Positions 24,919 to 35,891 of a stretch of DNA of 64,000 bases are shown piece after piece (the first letter of the stretch is position 1; each line of letters starts with the position of its first letter). Where the stretch lies: contig NC_080671.1 in NCBI RefSeq assembly GCF_030247195.1, positions 5,608,501-5,672,500 on the forward strand, in the 5' to 3' direction. A model generated the notes under the pieces. That model was not told the DNA's origin. It did not search any database and saw nothing but the letters and a program-made list of their open reading frames with translations. The DNA comes from Topomyia yanbarensis (Eukaryota; Arthropoda; Insecta; Diptera; Culicidae). A program made the translations under genes and the position numbers.

Positions 24919-25415
24919 CATGCATGCACAAGAACGGTGCTGCATCCTGCGCACTGGCTCATAATGTATCAGAGCTAAGTTCATTGAGCTAGCAAGTACC
25001 ACGAGCACCGATGAGCGAGAGCTCTTGCTAGCCCGGTGCTAGCTAGCACGCTGTTCCAAACTATAGCTCAGCTATAGCAAAGTTGAAAAAATACAACACG
25101 TTAGTGTGAGTAACAATGCTTGTATCGTTTTATTGCAGAGACTTGTCGCACATTTACCAAGATATTTTTTTTCGTGCTTTGTCCTATTCTTTCGTTTAAT
25201 GGCTTACTCTATTGCGTTCTAGCTCATAGGGCAGGTTTACCGTGCTAATTAATTGAGCTAAATCGTGCCCGATTACCGAGCTAGCTCTTCGAATCCTACA
25301 GCTCGAGCACAAAGGATACGTAGCACGAGCGTTGTCGGTTCTAATTGCATTTGATTCGTTCAAAGCGGCCTCCGAGCTCGTGTTAGACTCTCGTGCTGTG
25401 CTTCATGCATCCCTG
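24919..25415. mobile_element. Insertion flanked by 8-bp CCGGAGTG duplications
   Basis: CCGGAGTG occurs at 24911-24918 and 25416-25423. The element begins CATGCATGCACAAG and ends CATGCATCCCTG; the ends are weakly inverted around ATGCAT. An 8-bp duplication fits hAT-type integration. The interior has many AGCTAGC/GCTAGC and GAGCACGAG words that pair, suggesting a foldback MITE. No transposase. Confidence 0.5.
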
Positions 25416-25439
25416 CCGGAGTGTTCCTGTTAGCAAGAT

Positions 25440-25725
25440 CGTAAGCGTAGGTATGCATAGATGATCGCGAAGGGCTCAAACGTTTGTATGTTAACGTGTT
25501 TGTCGCGTGTGCTAGCGTGTATGCAACTTCGCGTGTATAAATTCGATTTTATAACCGTGTGGCTATTCGCACATTTGCGTGTATTCTTGAATGATCGCGC
25601 GCGGACTCTGAATCTGATACTTAATTTGCAATGTATGGTTCAGATCCTAGAAGAGAGTGAGTTCTCCCATATCACTAGAGTTTCCGGTTATGGCCAAAGA
25701 GGCATCCACCGTAAAATAAAATTAC
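25440..25725. repeat. Direct repeat, second copy (GTGTGTTCTTG-rich)
   Basis: Second copy of the segment at 24240-24725, in the same orientation and about 0.95-1 kb away, separated partly by the CCGGAGTG-flanked insertion. The two copies differ by numerous substitutions and small indels. The ORF at 25461-25733 (90 codons) has a diverged counterpart in copy one, which reflects the duplication rather than proven coding. Confidence 0.55.
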
Positions 25726-26066
25726 CCCAATAACTGAAATGAAAGTAAAAAATCTCATCACGAAAACTTACAGCAGTAAATATGAACGGTTTATGATACA
25801 AACGAGCCTGCTATATAATTTGGTCCCGAAAAAGAATAAAAGTAGAAAATGTATAATCCGGATTTTCAGACACCTTCATAGGAGGCAAATTGAGTTGAAC
25901 CAAATACTAGGGGCAAATCACTCTAGGAATACAAATTACCATCAATTTAAAAAAAAATGCATTTAATTTCCAATTTTGCATCAACTTTGCACTCCCTCGT
26001 AGAAAAGTTTGTTTAACAAACGTCCTACGCTGATCCACTTTGTTCGACATTTTGTTGAAAGTAGGG

Positions 26067-26430
26067 CGCAATTTACTCGATTAATTTCCGTAATGAAAAA
26101 TATAGTGCTCGATGTACACATTTGGTCTAGGGGCAGATCACTTGTGATGCATTTTTAAAAATTAGCGAAATTAACTGAATTTCTTTCCATGAAAATACAA
26201 ATTCTTGATGTATTTTGCGCTGCGTGTAAGACGTCAAAACCCTACAGTTTTGTAGGGTTTTGACGTCTTACACGCAGCGCAAAATGCATCAAGAATTTGT
26301 ATTTTCATGGAAAGAAATTCAGTTAATTTCGCTAATTTTTAAAAATGCATCACAAGTGATGTGCCCCTAGACCAAATGTGTACATCGAGCACTATATTTT
26401 TCATTACGGAAATTAATCGAGTAAATTGCG
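26067..26430. repeat. Near-perfect 364-bp palindrome
   Basis: The sequence is self-complementary about position 26248.5 with no insertion or deletion in either arm and a 4-nt centre (GTTT). Reading both 182-bp arms against each other I find two mismatches: G/C near 26140 and T/C near 26210. The outer ends are CGCAATTTACTCGATTAATT and its complement. A diverged relative of one arm (ACTAGGGGCAAATCACTC) lies at about 25905-25925. It encodes nothing obvious. Confidence 0.9.
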
Positions 26431-28494
26431 TTTCGACTTCGATGGAACGACTTGGCGGCTGCTAGACACTGAATTTCAAAATACCACCAAGCTTGAAAGA
26501 ACGGCTTAAACAACTAGTCGAGGCGGATAGCGGGACCTATAAAAGTTCATTTTTTCTTTTATATTAGAACAAATCGTAAAGTTTACTTAGTCCCAAAGCT
26601 TATAAGAAAATTCACAAAAATTGATTTTTTAGCACTCTTGTTCACTGGTTTCCCTTTGCTTTTAATTGCATTTTTGAAACCTGGGAAACTAGTTTGCAAC
26701 ATTATTTAGTCTGTTTCCATTTGTGGAAGATTTTTTGTTGTCCTGGGAGTACTTCCACTTCCACTGAGGTTGAAAATTCCGTACAAATTCCGGACAAATC
26801 CGTACAAGTATTTTTTCCGGACACATGACCAAAAAACCGTACTGTCCTCCCAAATTCCGTACAGTTGGTCAGCTTAATCATGAGTCACATTAATCCGGAT
26901 GAGAAATGCGATAGTGAGATCAAGAATAAATTCTCACGATAACTCGCAGAGGTGTTACCAAATTCGTGATTTAGCTCCTCAAATCATGAATACGACTCAC
27001 GTTACTTATTGTAAAAATCCGATAGTAATCTTAAATATACAATAGTTCTTTGAGCATGAAAAGGAGTTACGAAAAACGTGACTAACTTCCCGAAATCGAT
27101 TGTTTTAGTCGATATAGCTAATACAAATCACTGTGTCTTCAAATTTTGAAATGCGACCATAAAAAACGAAACATGTTCATGAAAGTGTTCTTGATGCATA
27201 ATTAAGTTAGTAATACAGAAGGAAAAATGAGATCCCAACTAAACATTTGAATGTAGTGCCATATATTTTTGGCATGGACTTAAAATAAATATAAAATATA
27301 AAGTTTCATGACTACACTGAAATCGAATTGCAATTGTTTGTCGGTTCTAGTCTCCCAATTTTTTTTTTGGGTGACTTCATGAAAATGGGTTAGATTACCA
27401 TGATGCACAACAATTGAATGAAAATCGTTCAATATTCACAAAATGTCATACACTGCTTTAGTCTTTTTTGAAATTCACATCTCATCTCTGAACGACATTA
27501 CGATTAAAAGATTTATCATTATAACACAAAATTAAAGTAACCTATGAATTCTTGAATTGGTTCGTAATTTCAACCACAAGCTTTCACATCCAAAATTAGT
27601 GGGATGTGACCAAGATACAATAGATTGAATCAAGCAAATCAGACAGAAAAGTTTTTCTCGGATTTTTTCGTTTTCACACATGCAGACATACTCATATACA
27701 TTATGCTGTCATAAGCACTTTGATTATTTAGCTCGCACCAATAAGGAAACAAATTTGATTCAATATCTTATTAAAGACAAAAATATAAAAACTCCACCCC
27801 TAACGTATCCACGTGGTATATGGATGCCCCTTAACGACCTAGACGGTTCATGCCTTCCGCAATTTCATTCAAATGGTTATTACCATGTACCTGACAATCG
27901 TTTTAATTTGGAACTCTGTCACCCCGTGGCGCTAGTGTTTATGTGAAATAACACATTTTGAACATATGTTTTCTGTAGATCTTGATTTCCTAGCATGCAC
28001 TACCCGTCAATAAGTATACACATACATACACATACACTACCCGTCCATAAATCAAGTTAAGGGATCGTTTCAATAAGTATTTATTTCAACACCCATATCC
28101 AATATTGCAACACTCTGTAATATAGACGGATCCAGCCTTCGTTGTGTCAAATTTTGGAAACTCATTTCTTAACATGATTCGTATAATTGAGATACTACAA
28201 TCACCTTGTATGCTTCTTGTTGGACATGTACATAATTAGTGGGTAAAAAAATCTTGTCAAACGAAAAATATATTGCCCTGCCGTAATATTAACTAGATTC
28301 TATAATCTAGTGGATCCAAACACATTTACAAACTTGGGATTATCCATTGCTGTCAAAATTTGTAGGATCGGTTAAAAAGCAGTCAAGATATAGCAATTTG
28401 AAGTTAGTGTTCCTACTAATTTTGAGGCTTGGTATTCAGAGTTTCTGTTCAGAGGTTCGTTCTAAATTTAACAAATATTAACTTGATTTGGCTC
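26431..28494. other. No recognisable gene
   Basis: AT-rich DNA. An 88-codon ORF at 27680-27946 is not recognised. At 28003-28055 the word ACTACCCGTCMATAA occurs twice beside CATACACATACATACA. This resembles a mariner-type terminus, but no partner end was identified. Confidence 0.4.
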
Positions 28495-28710
28495 TATGGT
28501 ATATTTCTCCTTAGTGGGAACCATCTTTGTACGTGAAGATCACAAAACCTATAACAAAATTAGTTATGGAATTTGCGTTTCAACTTCTTCTCATCAGAAT
28601 CCGAGACTAACTTAACGGACTAAGCTAGCACCGGATTGACGCTTTGATTGTGTCTCCGTTTTTTTTGGAGCTAGCGTCAATCCGGCGCTAGCTTAGTCCG
28701 TTAACGAACC
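28495..28710. repeat. Dispersed repeat, copy C, ending in a strong hairpin
   Basis: The first part, with GAATTTGCGTTTC and GAATCCGAGACTAACTTA, is related to copies A and B. It runs into a hairpin at about 28613-28704. One arm is TTAACGGACTAAGCTAGC followed by CCGGATTGACGCT, and the complementary arm ends GCTAGCTTAGTCCGTTAA. The loop contains a T8 run. One mismatch is visible in about 32 bp of arm. Confidence 0.65.
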
Positions 28711-29281
28711 ACCCCATATGTTCTACCATATACTAAAAAACTACAGGGGCAACTCTGAGGGGGGTTGCACGAATTGATGACGTAGAACTACACTACTAAA
28801 TGTAAAAATATTTTGATTATATTTTATTGCTTAATATATTTTGATTGTTAAAAACGTAATATATTCCTTGCGTATAATTCACACGTAAATCAGAATCTAT
28901 CGGAATCTTTTCTTAGCAGCACCGTCTTTACGCATGGGCACACTAGGCCTGGACCAGGGGCCCCGGAGTTTTGAAGATTGATATAAATTCACACTTGTAT
29001 TCCAAGAAAGATGCACTAAATTATTAGAATTGAATTAGAATTGAAAGTCGTTTATTGTTCAAAGTTTATGTTGGCATTTTTTCATCAATTTCGGGAGCAG
29101 AGCAGTTCGGAATCGAATATTAGTTTATATCGCATGTAATCAAAATATTCAACGATCATTAGACAACCAAGCAGGGTCAGGATGGTAATTAACCAATTTA
29201 AACATCGCTCTAAAATTTGGATTAAAAAACATTTAATTTGAGCCAAAAAAATAATGATATGTATCGGAATACACATATTTG
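28711..29281. other. No recognisable gene; left flank of the BEL element
   Basis: AT-rich. A GC-rich block at 28945-28970 (GGCCTGGACCAGGGGCCCCGG) resembles hAT-type termini seen elsewhere in the window but is isolated. The last bases before the LTR read ATATTTG. Confidence 0.4.
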
Positions 29282-30184
29282 TGTTACGTCTAGTGGCCAG
29301 CGTTGTCGGGAACCGAGCTCGAGGGGTCTTGGGTCCGATATGCTACTCGCAGACACCGATTATATCCAAAAATGTACCGAACAATAAACCACCGAATATT
29401 TCACCAAAACCGCATATCACAAACGGTAGGAACTCTTCTTCCACGAAATTAATTTATTTTCTATAAATGGAAACTCATTTTATTGGGAATTAATGGAGAT
29501 TTCCATTATGGAGAAACTTTATTCCAGAAACGCGTCTGGTCGCTAAGACGGCTTGGGATCTGAATGCTGACTGTAACAATCACCGCGCGCAATTGTATAT
29601 CCCCAAGTATGAAGATCTAAACCCACCTTAAGGCTCAAGTTACCTCAAGGCTTGGTAGTATGCGTAAGAAAAATTGTGTTCAACTTTGCCACCAGATTAT
29701 CCATTTAAACCTTTTCAAAACTCTAAAAGAAGAATATCAGTCGATTTATTTGATCATCACGATTCAATTCATGCAAAATACCTGCTGGAAAAACCATCGG
29801 CTTAGCTGGATGGTGCTTTTGAAAAAGTGGCTGTGATTTTTTATCACACTACCACACCGAGCTGGGGTACGCAACACAACTGCGCAATGAAAAAACCACA
29901 GCCACTTTTTCAAAAGCACCATTTAGCTAAGCCGATGGTTTTTCCAGCAGGTATTTTGCATGAATTGAATCGTGATGATCTAATAAATCGACTGATATTC
30001 TTCTTTTAGAGTTTTAAAAAGGTTTAAATGGATAATCCGGTGGCAAAGCTGAACACAAATTTTCCTACGCACACTACCAAGCGTTCAATTCTAACACATG
30101 CTTAAAAAAGGTAACTTGAACCTTAAACATAAAAATTATATCTAGATCAGTTGTCTTAGCTGCAGTAAAATGCGCACCTAAACA
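29282..30184 (-). repeat. 3' LTR of the BEL element (left), interrupted by a MITE
   Basis: Without the 491-bp MITE and one TTAA the LTR is 408 bp and matches the right LTR base for base by my reading. The ends are TGTT and AACA, a 4-bp inverted repeat typical of LTRs. The 70-codon ORF starting at 29254 is incidental and recurs in the other LTR. Confidence 0.93.
29632..30122. mobile_element. TTAA-target foldback MITE in the left LTR
   Basis: TTAA stands at 29628-29631 and 30123-30126. The right LTR has a single TTAA at the same place (40076-40079), proving precise insertion with TTAA duplication. The ends are GGCTCAAGTTACCT and, reverse-complemented, GGTTCAAGTTACCT. Almost the whole element folds: the arms pair through CTTGGTAGT, AACTTTGCCACC and GGCTTAGCTRRATGGTGCTT around a roughly 55-bp centre. 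TTAA specificity is the hallmark of the piggyBac group, which would have to supply transposase in trans. Confidence 0.9.
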
Positions 30185-30200
30185 TAGCCGCCACCTTGAA
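30185..30200 (-). other. Polypurine tract of the BEL element
   Basis: On the minus strand the purine-rich AAGGTGGCGGCTA directly precedes the 3' LTR start TGTT. This is the position and form of the second-strand primer in BEL/Pao elements. Confidence 0.7.
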
Positions 30201-30320
30201 ACAACGTTTCAACTACTACTTCTACTATTGCTATTTCTACTACAATACTAATATATCAAATCAAATCTGTCAAACTTATCACAATACAAATACATAACAC
30301 AATATAAAAATGCATAAAAA

Positions 30321-30405
30321 TTATTCAGCAAATCCCGTTGGTTCATCCACCTCATTGTCCGCATTCTCCAACGCTCTGTCGATAGTCGCTGTCATAGGTT
30401 GTTGG
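30321..30405 (-). pseudogene. C-terminal end of BEL pol, beyond the hAT-like insertion
   Basis: After the insertion the minus strand resumes with QQPMTATIDRALENADN and ends in TAA (30321-30323). It joins in frame with the LLPADDQQLCQ segment at about 33974-34010 when the insertion is skipped, so these are the last 28 or so codons of the polyprotein. Confidence 0.75.
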
Positions 30406-32734
30406 CAGGGCCCGTAGCCAGGATTTTGTTTCGGGAGGGGCTTAAAAATTATTGCATAAATGTATTAATTCTGATGACTTGAAACAATCACTGGAAACTG
30501 AACGTAATTATGAAAAGTTCTTAGTGAAAACAATTCCAAAAATAAGACAATAGACACTAAAAACTCTAATAATATGTTGCCTGTTACAAGAAAGGCTATA
30601 GTGCATCGACGAATTAAATTTGATTATTTTTGATTTACAAGTTAGAAATTTCTCTAGTTACAAAAATGAATAGTCAAGAGCTCAAAGTATTAAGGGCTGC
30701 TTGAAAATGCTACGCTGCATGCTACGCTGCTTGAAAATGCTACACATTCGATACACCTTTACAATTTGTAGAAGACGCTAAATTGGAATGAGTAGAAAAA
30801 TATCCAAAAACCCGTCTCATGAAACTTTACACGCATTTGCTAATCAGAAGAACGAAACCAACGTCAAGGTTGTCCCCATGAATAGGAATATATCAGTGTG
30901 AAATCAAAGTTTACCGTTGCAAAGAATGTCCGAACAAAGTGAATGTCGAAATTTGCTTCAAATCTTCTGATAAGGCAGGCGATTTGTAGATGCAGAAAAT
31001 AGGTTCAACTCCTATTTTCATGATCAGGTTTCTTTCTACTATTACTAGCTCTTTGACTTCATCCGAAGTTTGCGTTAACTCGACTTTATGAAATTTTCAA
31101 TTTAAATGATACTGATCATGTCGTAATCAAAACAATCCTGAAAAAAACACATGTTTTTTCATTTGACTCTCATAGGTAATGGGTTAAAGACTATCTTCGA
31201 CAACATTATCAGGCAACTCAGAATAACTATCTTTTTATCTATTTAAGTTGATTCTTTTTAGGTACTTTCTATATCATTGTACTTATGAATTAAAAATATC
31301 GTAGACTGATTTTCCTAGATCCCTAAAACTATAGTAAAAGTCAAAATGTAAAGTGAGTGCAAAAACTACTGATTTCCCTACAAAGCAAGAATGCCTTAGC
31401 TCTATTGACTTTTGACAATCTTGCAAAACCGTTGTAACTTGAGAAGATTACCTAGATTAAGTAAATATTATATTTGAACATTTTGGTTTTATTTATTTAT
31501 TTGAAGGTTTTATTTCGGAATTCGTGGGGTTTTGGACAATGTCAAATATATATTTCAATGATTTAATCTACTAATGGAAACTACCCAGAATTTAATCTAC
31601 TGAGCGAAACTGCTCAGAATCTATTCACAAATCGAAAGAAAATTACTTAGCACTGATTACTCAATGCTTCTAATTTACATAAAATTTGGTAAATATAACA
31701 TTGATGACACCACCAAAATAACTAGAGACTATAAACATAGATAATAATTTCAGCATCACTTGCTTCCGACACATGGAAGAGAACACATCGCACTTGCACC
31801 TAATTTGCCGAGGCTTTCTTTTAGAGTTGTCTGTTTTAAATTACAGCAAATTATCCGTCTCCTGTAAAACTTTTGCAAAACTCTTTGCCAATTCATTAAA
31901 CAAATATGAACACTAATCTGTTTAGTAATAGGTTTGTTTGTGAATAAAAATAATTAGCTCTTGATTTTTTTCAATCATCATCAAGATTGGAAGAGATGTA
32001 TGATTTCTTGAAGAAAGTTGTAATGTTTGTCTGATTACATGTTTGTTTTATCACTATTTGGGAAAAAGTTTCAATTAAAGTTGTTGCACCTAACGCAACG
32101 AAGACGAAATGAGAAGATCAGAGCGCAATTCGGAAAGAACTCGTGTTGAGTGTATAGTAAAGATAGAAGAGTGATCTTGAGTCGATTTAGATTGGTTGAT
32201 TTTTTCCTCTCTTTGCTCTCTTATTTAAGATTATCTCTCTCATTTTATTCCATGACGAGCAAAAACGGAACGAAAGACTGTCACATACTTAAGACATGAA
32301 ATCGAAACTGTTATCCCAACTTATTGACTTATAGATTCAATCAGTCCCAACATTTTAGTCCCTCTTCGTGATTGCCTATTATTTTACCACTTTTTGCCCG
32401 GTCCACTTTTAAAAGAATTTTTTTTGCACGTTTGTCGAAGATATCACGGATTTACGTATTAACAGTGTATTAGTACGGAACGAATTACTCGTAACAATGA
32501 AATGAAGCGTTAATAAAAATGGTATTGCGTTAAAATGACGCGAAATGAAAATTCTATTCTCGGCTCAATCGTTCTCAGATAAATTGAAATACTTTTTGTG
32601 TAGCGCAGAGTAGTGTACAGAGAACAGAGTGTACAGTGTGCACTGACCTAATACAGAAATTCAAAATTGTGTGCAATTCAAAAACTTATCATTTAAAAAT
32701 AACAAACTGGGTCGTGGGTCTTTTATATATTTTC

Positions 32735-33090
32735 TTTTTTTATTTATTTATTTATTTATCACGCACATCAACAGGCCGTACTCGGCCCCAATGATGGAAA
32801 CTTAAACTAATTACATCTAAAAAACTGCAGGAATCGATTTCTCAATGATATTCGAGACAAATGAAAGTCGAACAAGTGCGACACACGATTGAAGAGGCGT
32901 TGTAGTTCCGTGATAGCGGCATTAGCTGTTTGAATAGTTCGTCGAAACGGCACTCTCAGAAGAACGTTTCCGCGTAACGTTCTGGACCTTGCTTGGATGT
33001 TAACTCGCTCTAGTAAATCTGGAGAATCGATGCGTCCTGACAGAAGATCAGAGATGAATAAGGCTCTTGCAGTTTCTCTACGACTTATGT
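32735..33090 (-). pseudogene. 3' end of a non-LTR retrotransposon (RT C-terminus)
   Basis: The minus strand has about 89 open codons including ALFISDLLSGRIDSPDLLE and HLFDFHLSRISLRNR, ending in TAG near 32807. The same pattern, FVSDLLLSRIDCPDLLR, occurs in the LINE at 48.8-49.5 kb, so both belong to one family. After the stop come about 45 bp and a TAAA-repeat tail (TTTATTTATTTATTTAT on the plus strand, near 32738-32758). A 5'-truncated, tail-containing copy is the normal result of target-primed reverse transcription. Confidence 0.8.
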
Positions 33091-33317
33091 AAACAATAAA
33101 AATAATATAACGAGTTTATGTGGTTGTCCTACAGATCTCGCGCAAGCGCTTAGCCATTGCACGTGGAAACCTGTTTACGAGGCGAGGAAATATTTTTTTC
33201 CTCACCAACTATGTCTTGGGGGGGAGTAGTTCATTTCTATCTCGCTATTGTACATTTCCGTGTCATCATCGTAGTTGCTGCCTTTATGTTCGCGAATATC
33301 TTCCTTGCTTTTCGCCC

Positions 33318-33540
33318 TCAATAATTGCCCTTCCAAATAGATTCCATTTCTCCCAAATGTGACATTAATCTGCGAGTAAGCGGTATCCGATCTTGTAGCG
33401 GAACATTCATTTTCTCATAGTCCATATACAGAAGGATCTTAATTATAGCATTGTCACACACAACCTTGTGCTTTAAGTTGTGCGAAATGAATGGTTTCGT
33501 CTGCACTAATTTGTTGAGCGCTAAATGTCTGCCATGGTAG
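33318..33540 (-). pseudogene. Possible non-LTR ORF1 fragment
   Basis: The minus strand reads LVQTKPFISHNLKHKVVCDN followed by MDYEKMNVPLQDRIPLTRRL. Spacing and residues resemble the IAKNNMQHEVEFNN and MENDMVDVRIHDLTPR segment of the 58.9-kb ORF1. Similarity is partial and I cannot run an alignment, so this is tentative. Confidence 0.4.
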
Positions 33541-33973
33541 AACTGGATAGAGCCGGTTTCCGAAAGTCTAATCTCTATTTACACCTTCAGGATGCGAATG
33601 ATCAATAATTTTATAATCACCGCATTTGGCTGGAGCACCAATTCTTGCTTCTGCTAATCACTAATCTCGACAGATTATTACAGCTACAATTAAAGTAACA
33701 GTCTCTTGTATTCTTCAGACAAGGCACACAATATAAAAGTTACTTTTTTGTTGTTCGCTTCGCACTGGCTCGAGCAAAAGCATAAAGCACACTGAATTTC
33801 GTGACCATTGCCTTCGGTGGTTAGAAATAGCCTTCTTTAACTTTTTCTCAATAATTTGTTCAAACCAAATAAGCAACAAGTTTTGTTAAAAGTCACCGGT
33901 TTTTTAAATTTATTTTTGAAAAATTTCGGGGGGGGCTTTAGCCCCCTAGCCCCCCCTCTGGCTACGTGCCTGT

Positions 33974-35891
33974 GTTGGCACAATTGCTGATCATCCGCAG
34001 GTAGGAGACATATTTGTGAAGCTGGACGTTTGACAACTCCGCTACACGTTCGAAGAACAACAACGCGCACGACGCCATCCTCTCCAGGGTTTGCTTCGAT
34101 TATTCGTGCTAGAGGCCATCTTGTTGGGTGCAGTGAATCATCCCGAAGAATAACCATAGTGCCGGGCTTTAGTGGTGTGCTTAATCTTCGAAAAGGCTTT
34201 GAATCTCGCTGCAACTCCTTCAAATAATCGCTCCTCCATTGGTGCTAAAATTGTTGTGCTTTCTCTTGCAGTCGCTGAAACCTGTCCAGCCGGTTGAGTG
34301 GAATGTCCCGCAAATTGGGGTCCGGTATTGAGTGAAGGGAGCAACCAATGAAAAAATGGGCTGGTGTTAGTGCAGAAAGGTCACTTGTGTCTTCCGCCAA
34401 AGGTGCCAGAGGCCTCGAGTTCATGCATGCCTCGATTTGTGCTAATACCGACACCATTTCCTCGAAATTTAGCAAGGAATTCCGTAGCTGCCGTTGTAGA
34501 TGACGCTTCGCAATCTTCACCGCCGACTCCCAAAGTCCACCGAAATTGGGTGCTTTCGGAGGAATCAAATGCCAACGGATGCCTTCCGTCGCGCAGGTGT
34601 TAGTAATGTGATTCAGCTCCGATTGGTTTTGTAGACGCCTGTAGATCTCATGCAGCTCATTCCGTGCGCCGATAAAATTCCTCCCATTGTCGGAATGTAT
34701 GTGCGATGGTTTTCCCCGACGTGCGATGAATCTTCGTAGTGCCGACATAAACGCTGCTGTCGAAAGGTCTCCCACAAGCTCGAGATGTGTGGCTTTAGTA
34801 CTGAAGCACACAAAAACACAAATGTATGCCTTTGTGGGTGCTGCTTTCCTATGAGGGGCTCGCAGGTACACAGGACCACAGTAATCAACTCCAGTATTGC
34901 TAAAGGCTCTGCTTGGTGTTACCCGTGCGTAGGGAAGCTGGCCCATAGGCTGTTTAACAGTAGGATTGGTTCGCGTGCAGTTGTAGCAACTTCTGATGAT
35001 TCCATGCAACAGTCGTTTTCCGTTTACTGGCCAGTATTGTTCCCGAATAACTGCTAGCATTAGTCGCGGTCCCCCGTGAAGAAGTTTGTGATGGTAGTGT
35101 CGAGCCAGTAGTTTGGTGAAGGGATGATTTCCGGGTATTAATATTGGATGTTTGCTTTCATATGGCTCATTAGAATGCTGCAGACGACCACCTACTCGGA
35201 GCAGTCCTTGCTCATCTTGGAACGGGTTTAAAGCGCGTACAGTGGATCTTGGCGAAACGAGTTTTCCAGTGTGAAGATCCTTGATTTCCTGTAAGTATGA
35301 CTCCGACTGAACTAACCGCAGGAGTAGACCTTTTGATCGTTCCAGCTCCTCCACCGTCAAAGTAGCGTTCAGGCATGAAGGTTGACCAAGACGACGCGAT
35401 TGGCAATTGCGTCGGAAGCGAGAAATCCATGCAACTACGCGTAACATCTTGTTGAAGTGCGAATATCGAGTGAATATTGCGTTGTATTTTCCAGAGCACG
35501 TTGCCCCGGCCGCCACCGTTTCCCTCTCCATCAGCTCTTCTGGTACTGGCTCCAAAGGGCTTTCACGTGGCCAGTTCTCCTCCGACTTGCTCAACCATTC
35601 CGAACCGCTACTCCATAGCTTGCTTTCCAAAAATGCGTTGACGTGCATTCCTCTCGAGACAAGATCCGCAGGATTTTGTAAGCCAGGAACGTGTCTCCAT
35701 GTGGCATTGCGCGTTGTTGTTTGGATTTCGCTGACCCTATTGGCGACGAATGTTTTCCAGTGGTAGGGTGGGGCTCGTAACCAATTTAGCACAACCGTTG
35801 AGTCCGACCAAAAGTGAACCGAGTTGATTTCCATTCCGAGTGCTTGGATGACCTTGTTGTATAAACGAGCGGATAGCTGGGTGGGGCGCAA
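33974..35891 (-). pseudogene. BEL pol: RNase H, integrase and C-terminal domain
   Basis: A 548-codon open stretch (35891-34245) contains the RNase H motif FWSDSTVVLNW near residue 30. It continues with an integrase zinc-binding HHCC region (HYHHKLLHGG through CYNC, about 265-310) and the DDE core: Asp in GVDYCGP (about 335), Asp in HSDNGRNF (about 398) and Glu in LWESAVKIAKRH (about 455). A TAG at 34245-34247 interrupts it. The frame then continues without shift through DYLKELQRDSKPF and the DUF5641-type C-terminal domain (to about 33974), where the hAT-like element enters. The first codon is not a real start; a frameshift near 35.89 kb separates this part from the upstream polyprotein. Confidence 0.9.

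Larger units (their letters stand above)
30406..33972. mobile_element. 3.6-kb hAT-like element inserted in BEL pol
   Basis: The left end begins CAGGGCCCGTAGCCAGG; the right end, reverse-complemented, begins CAGGCACGTAGCCAGAGG. TGTTGGCA appears at 30400-30407 and 33973-33980. The duplication is 8 bp if the first CA is shared with the element, otherwise 6 bp; hAT elements make 8-bp duplications. The right end has C-runs and G-runs typical of such termini. No transposase is recognisable. Inside are a LINE 3' fragment and a possible ORF1 fragment, so the element itself is a host for earlier insertions. Confidence 0.75.

Noticed and set aside
28003..28055. ACTACCCGTCMATAA repeated twice, considered a mariner end
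   Set aside because: No matching inverted end or TA duplication could be located, and CATACA simple repeats lie between the copies.
29254..29466. 70-codon ORF, also found as a 75-codon ORF at 39687-39914
   Set aside because: Both lie in the two LTRs of the BEL element; identity comes from LTR identity, not from a gene family.
33120..33362. 80-codon plus-strand ORF between LINE fragments
   Set aside because: It runs antisense to retrotransposon remnants and has no recognisable feature.
34245..34247. TAG inside BEL pol considered as a possible programmed readthrough stop
   Set aside because: The following bases are CACCAA, not CARYYA, and BEL elements do not normally have a stop between integrase and the C-terminal domain; a point mutation is simpler.
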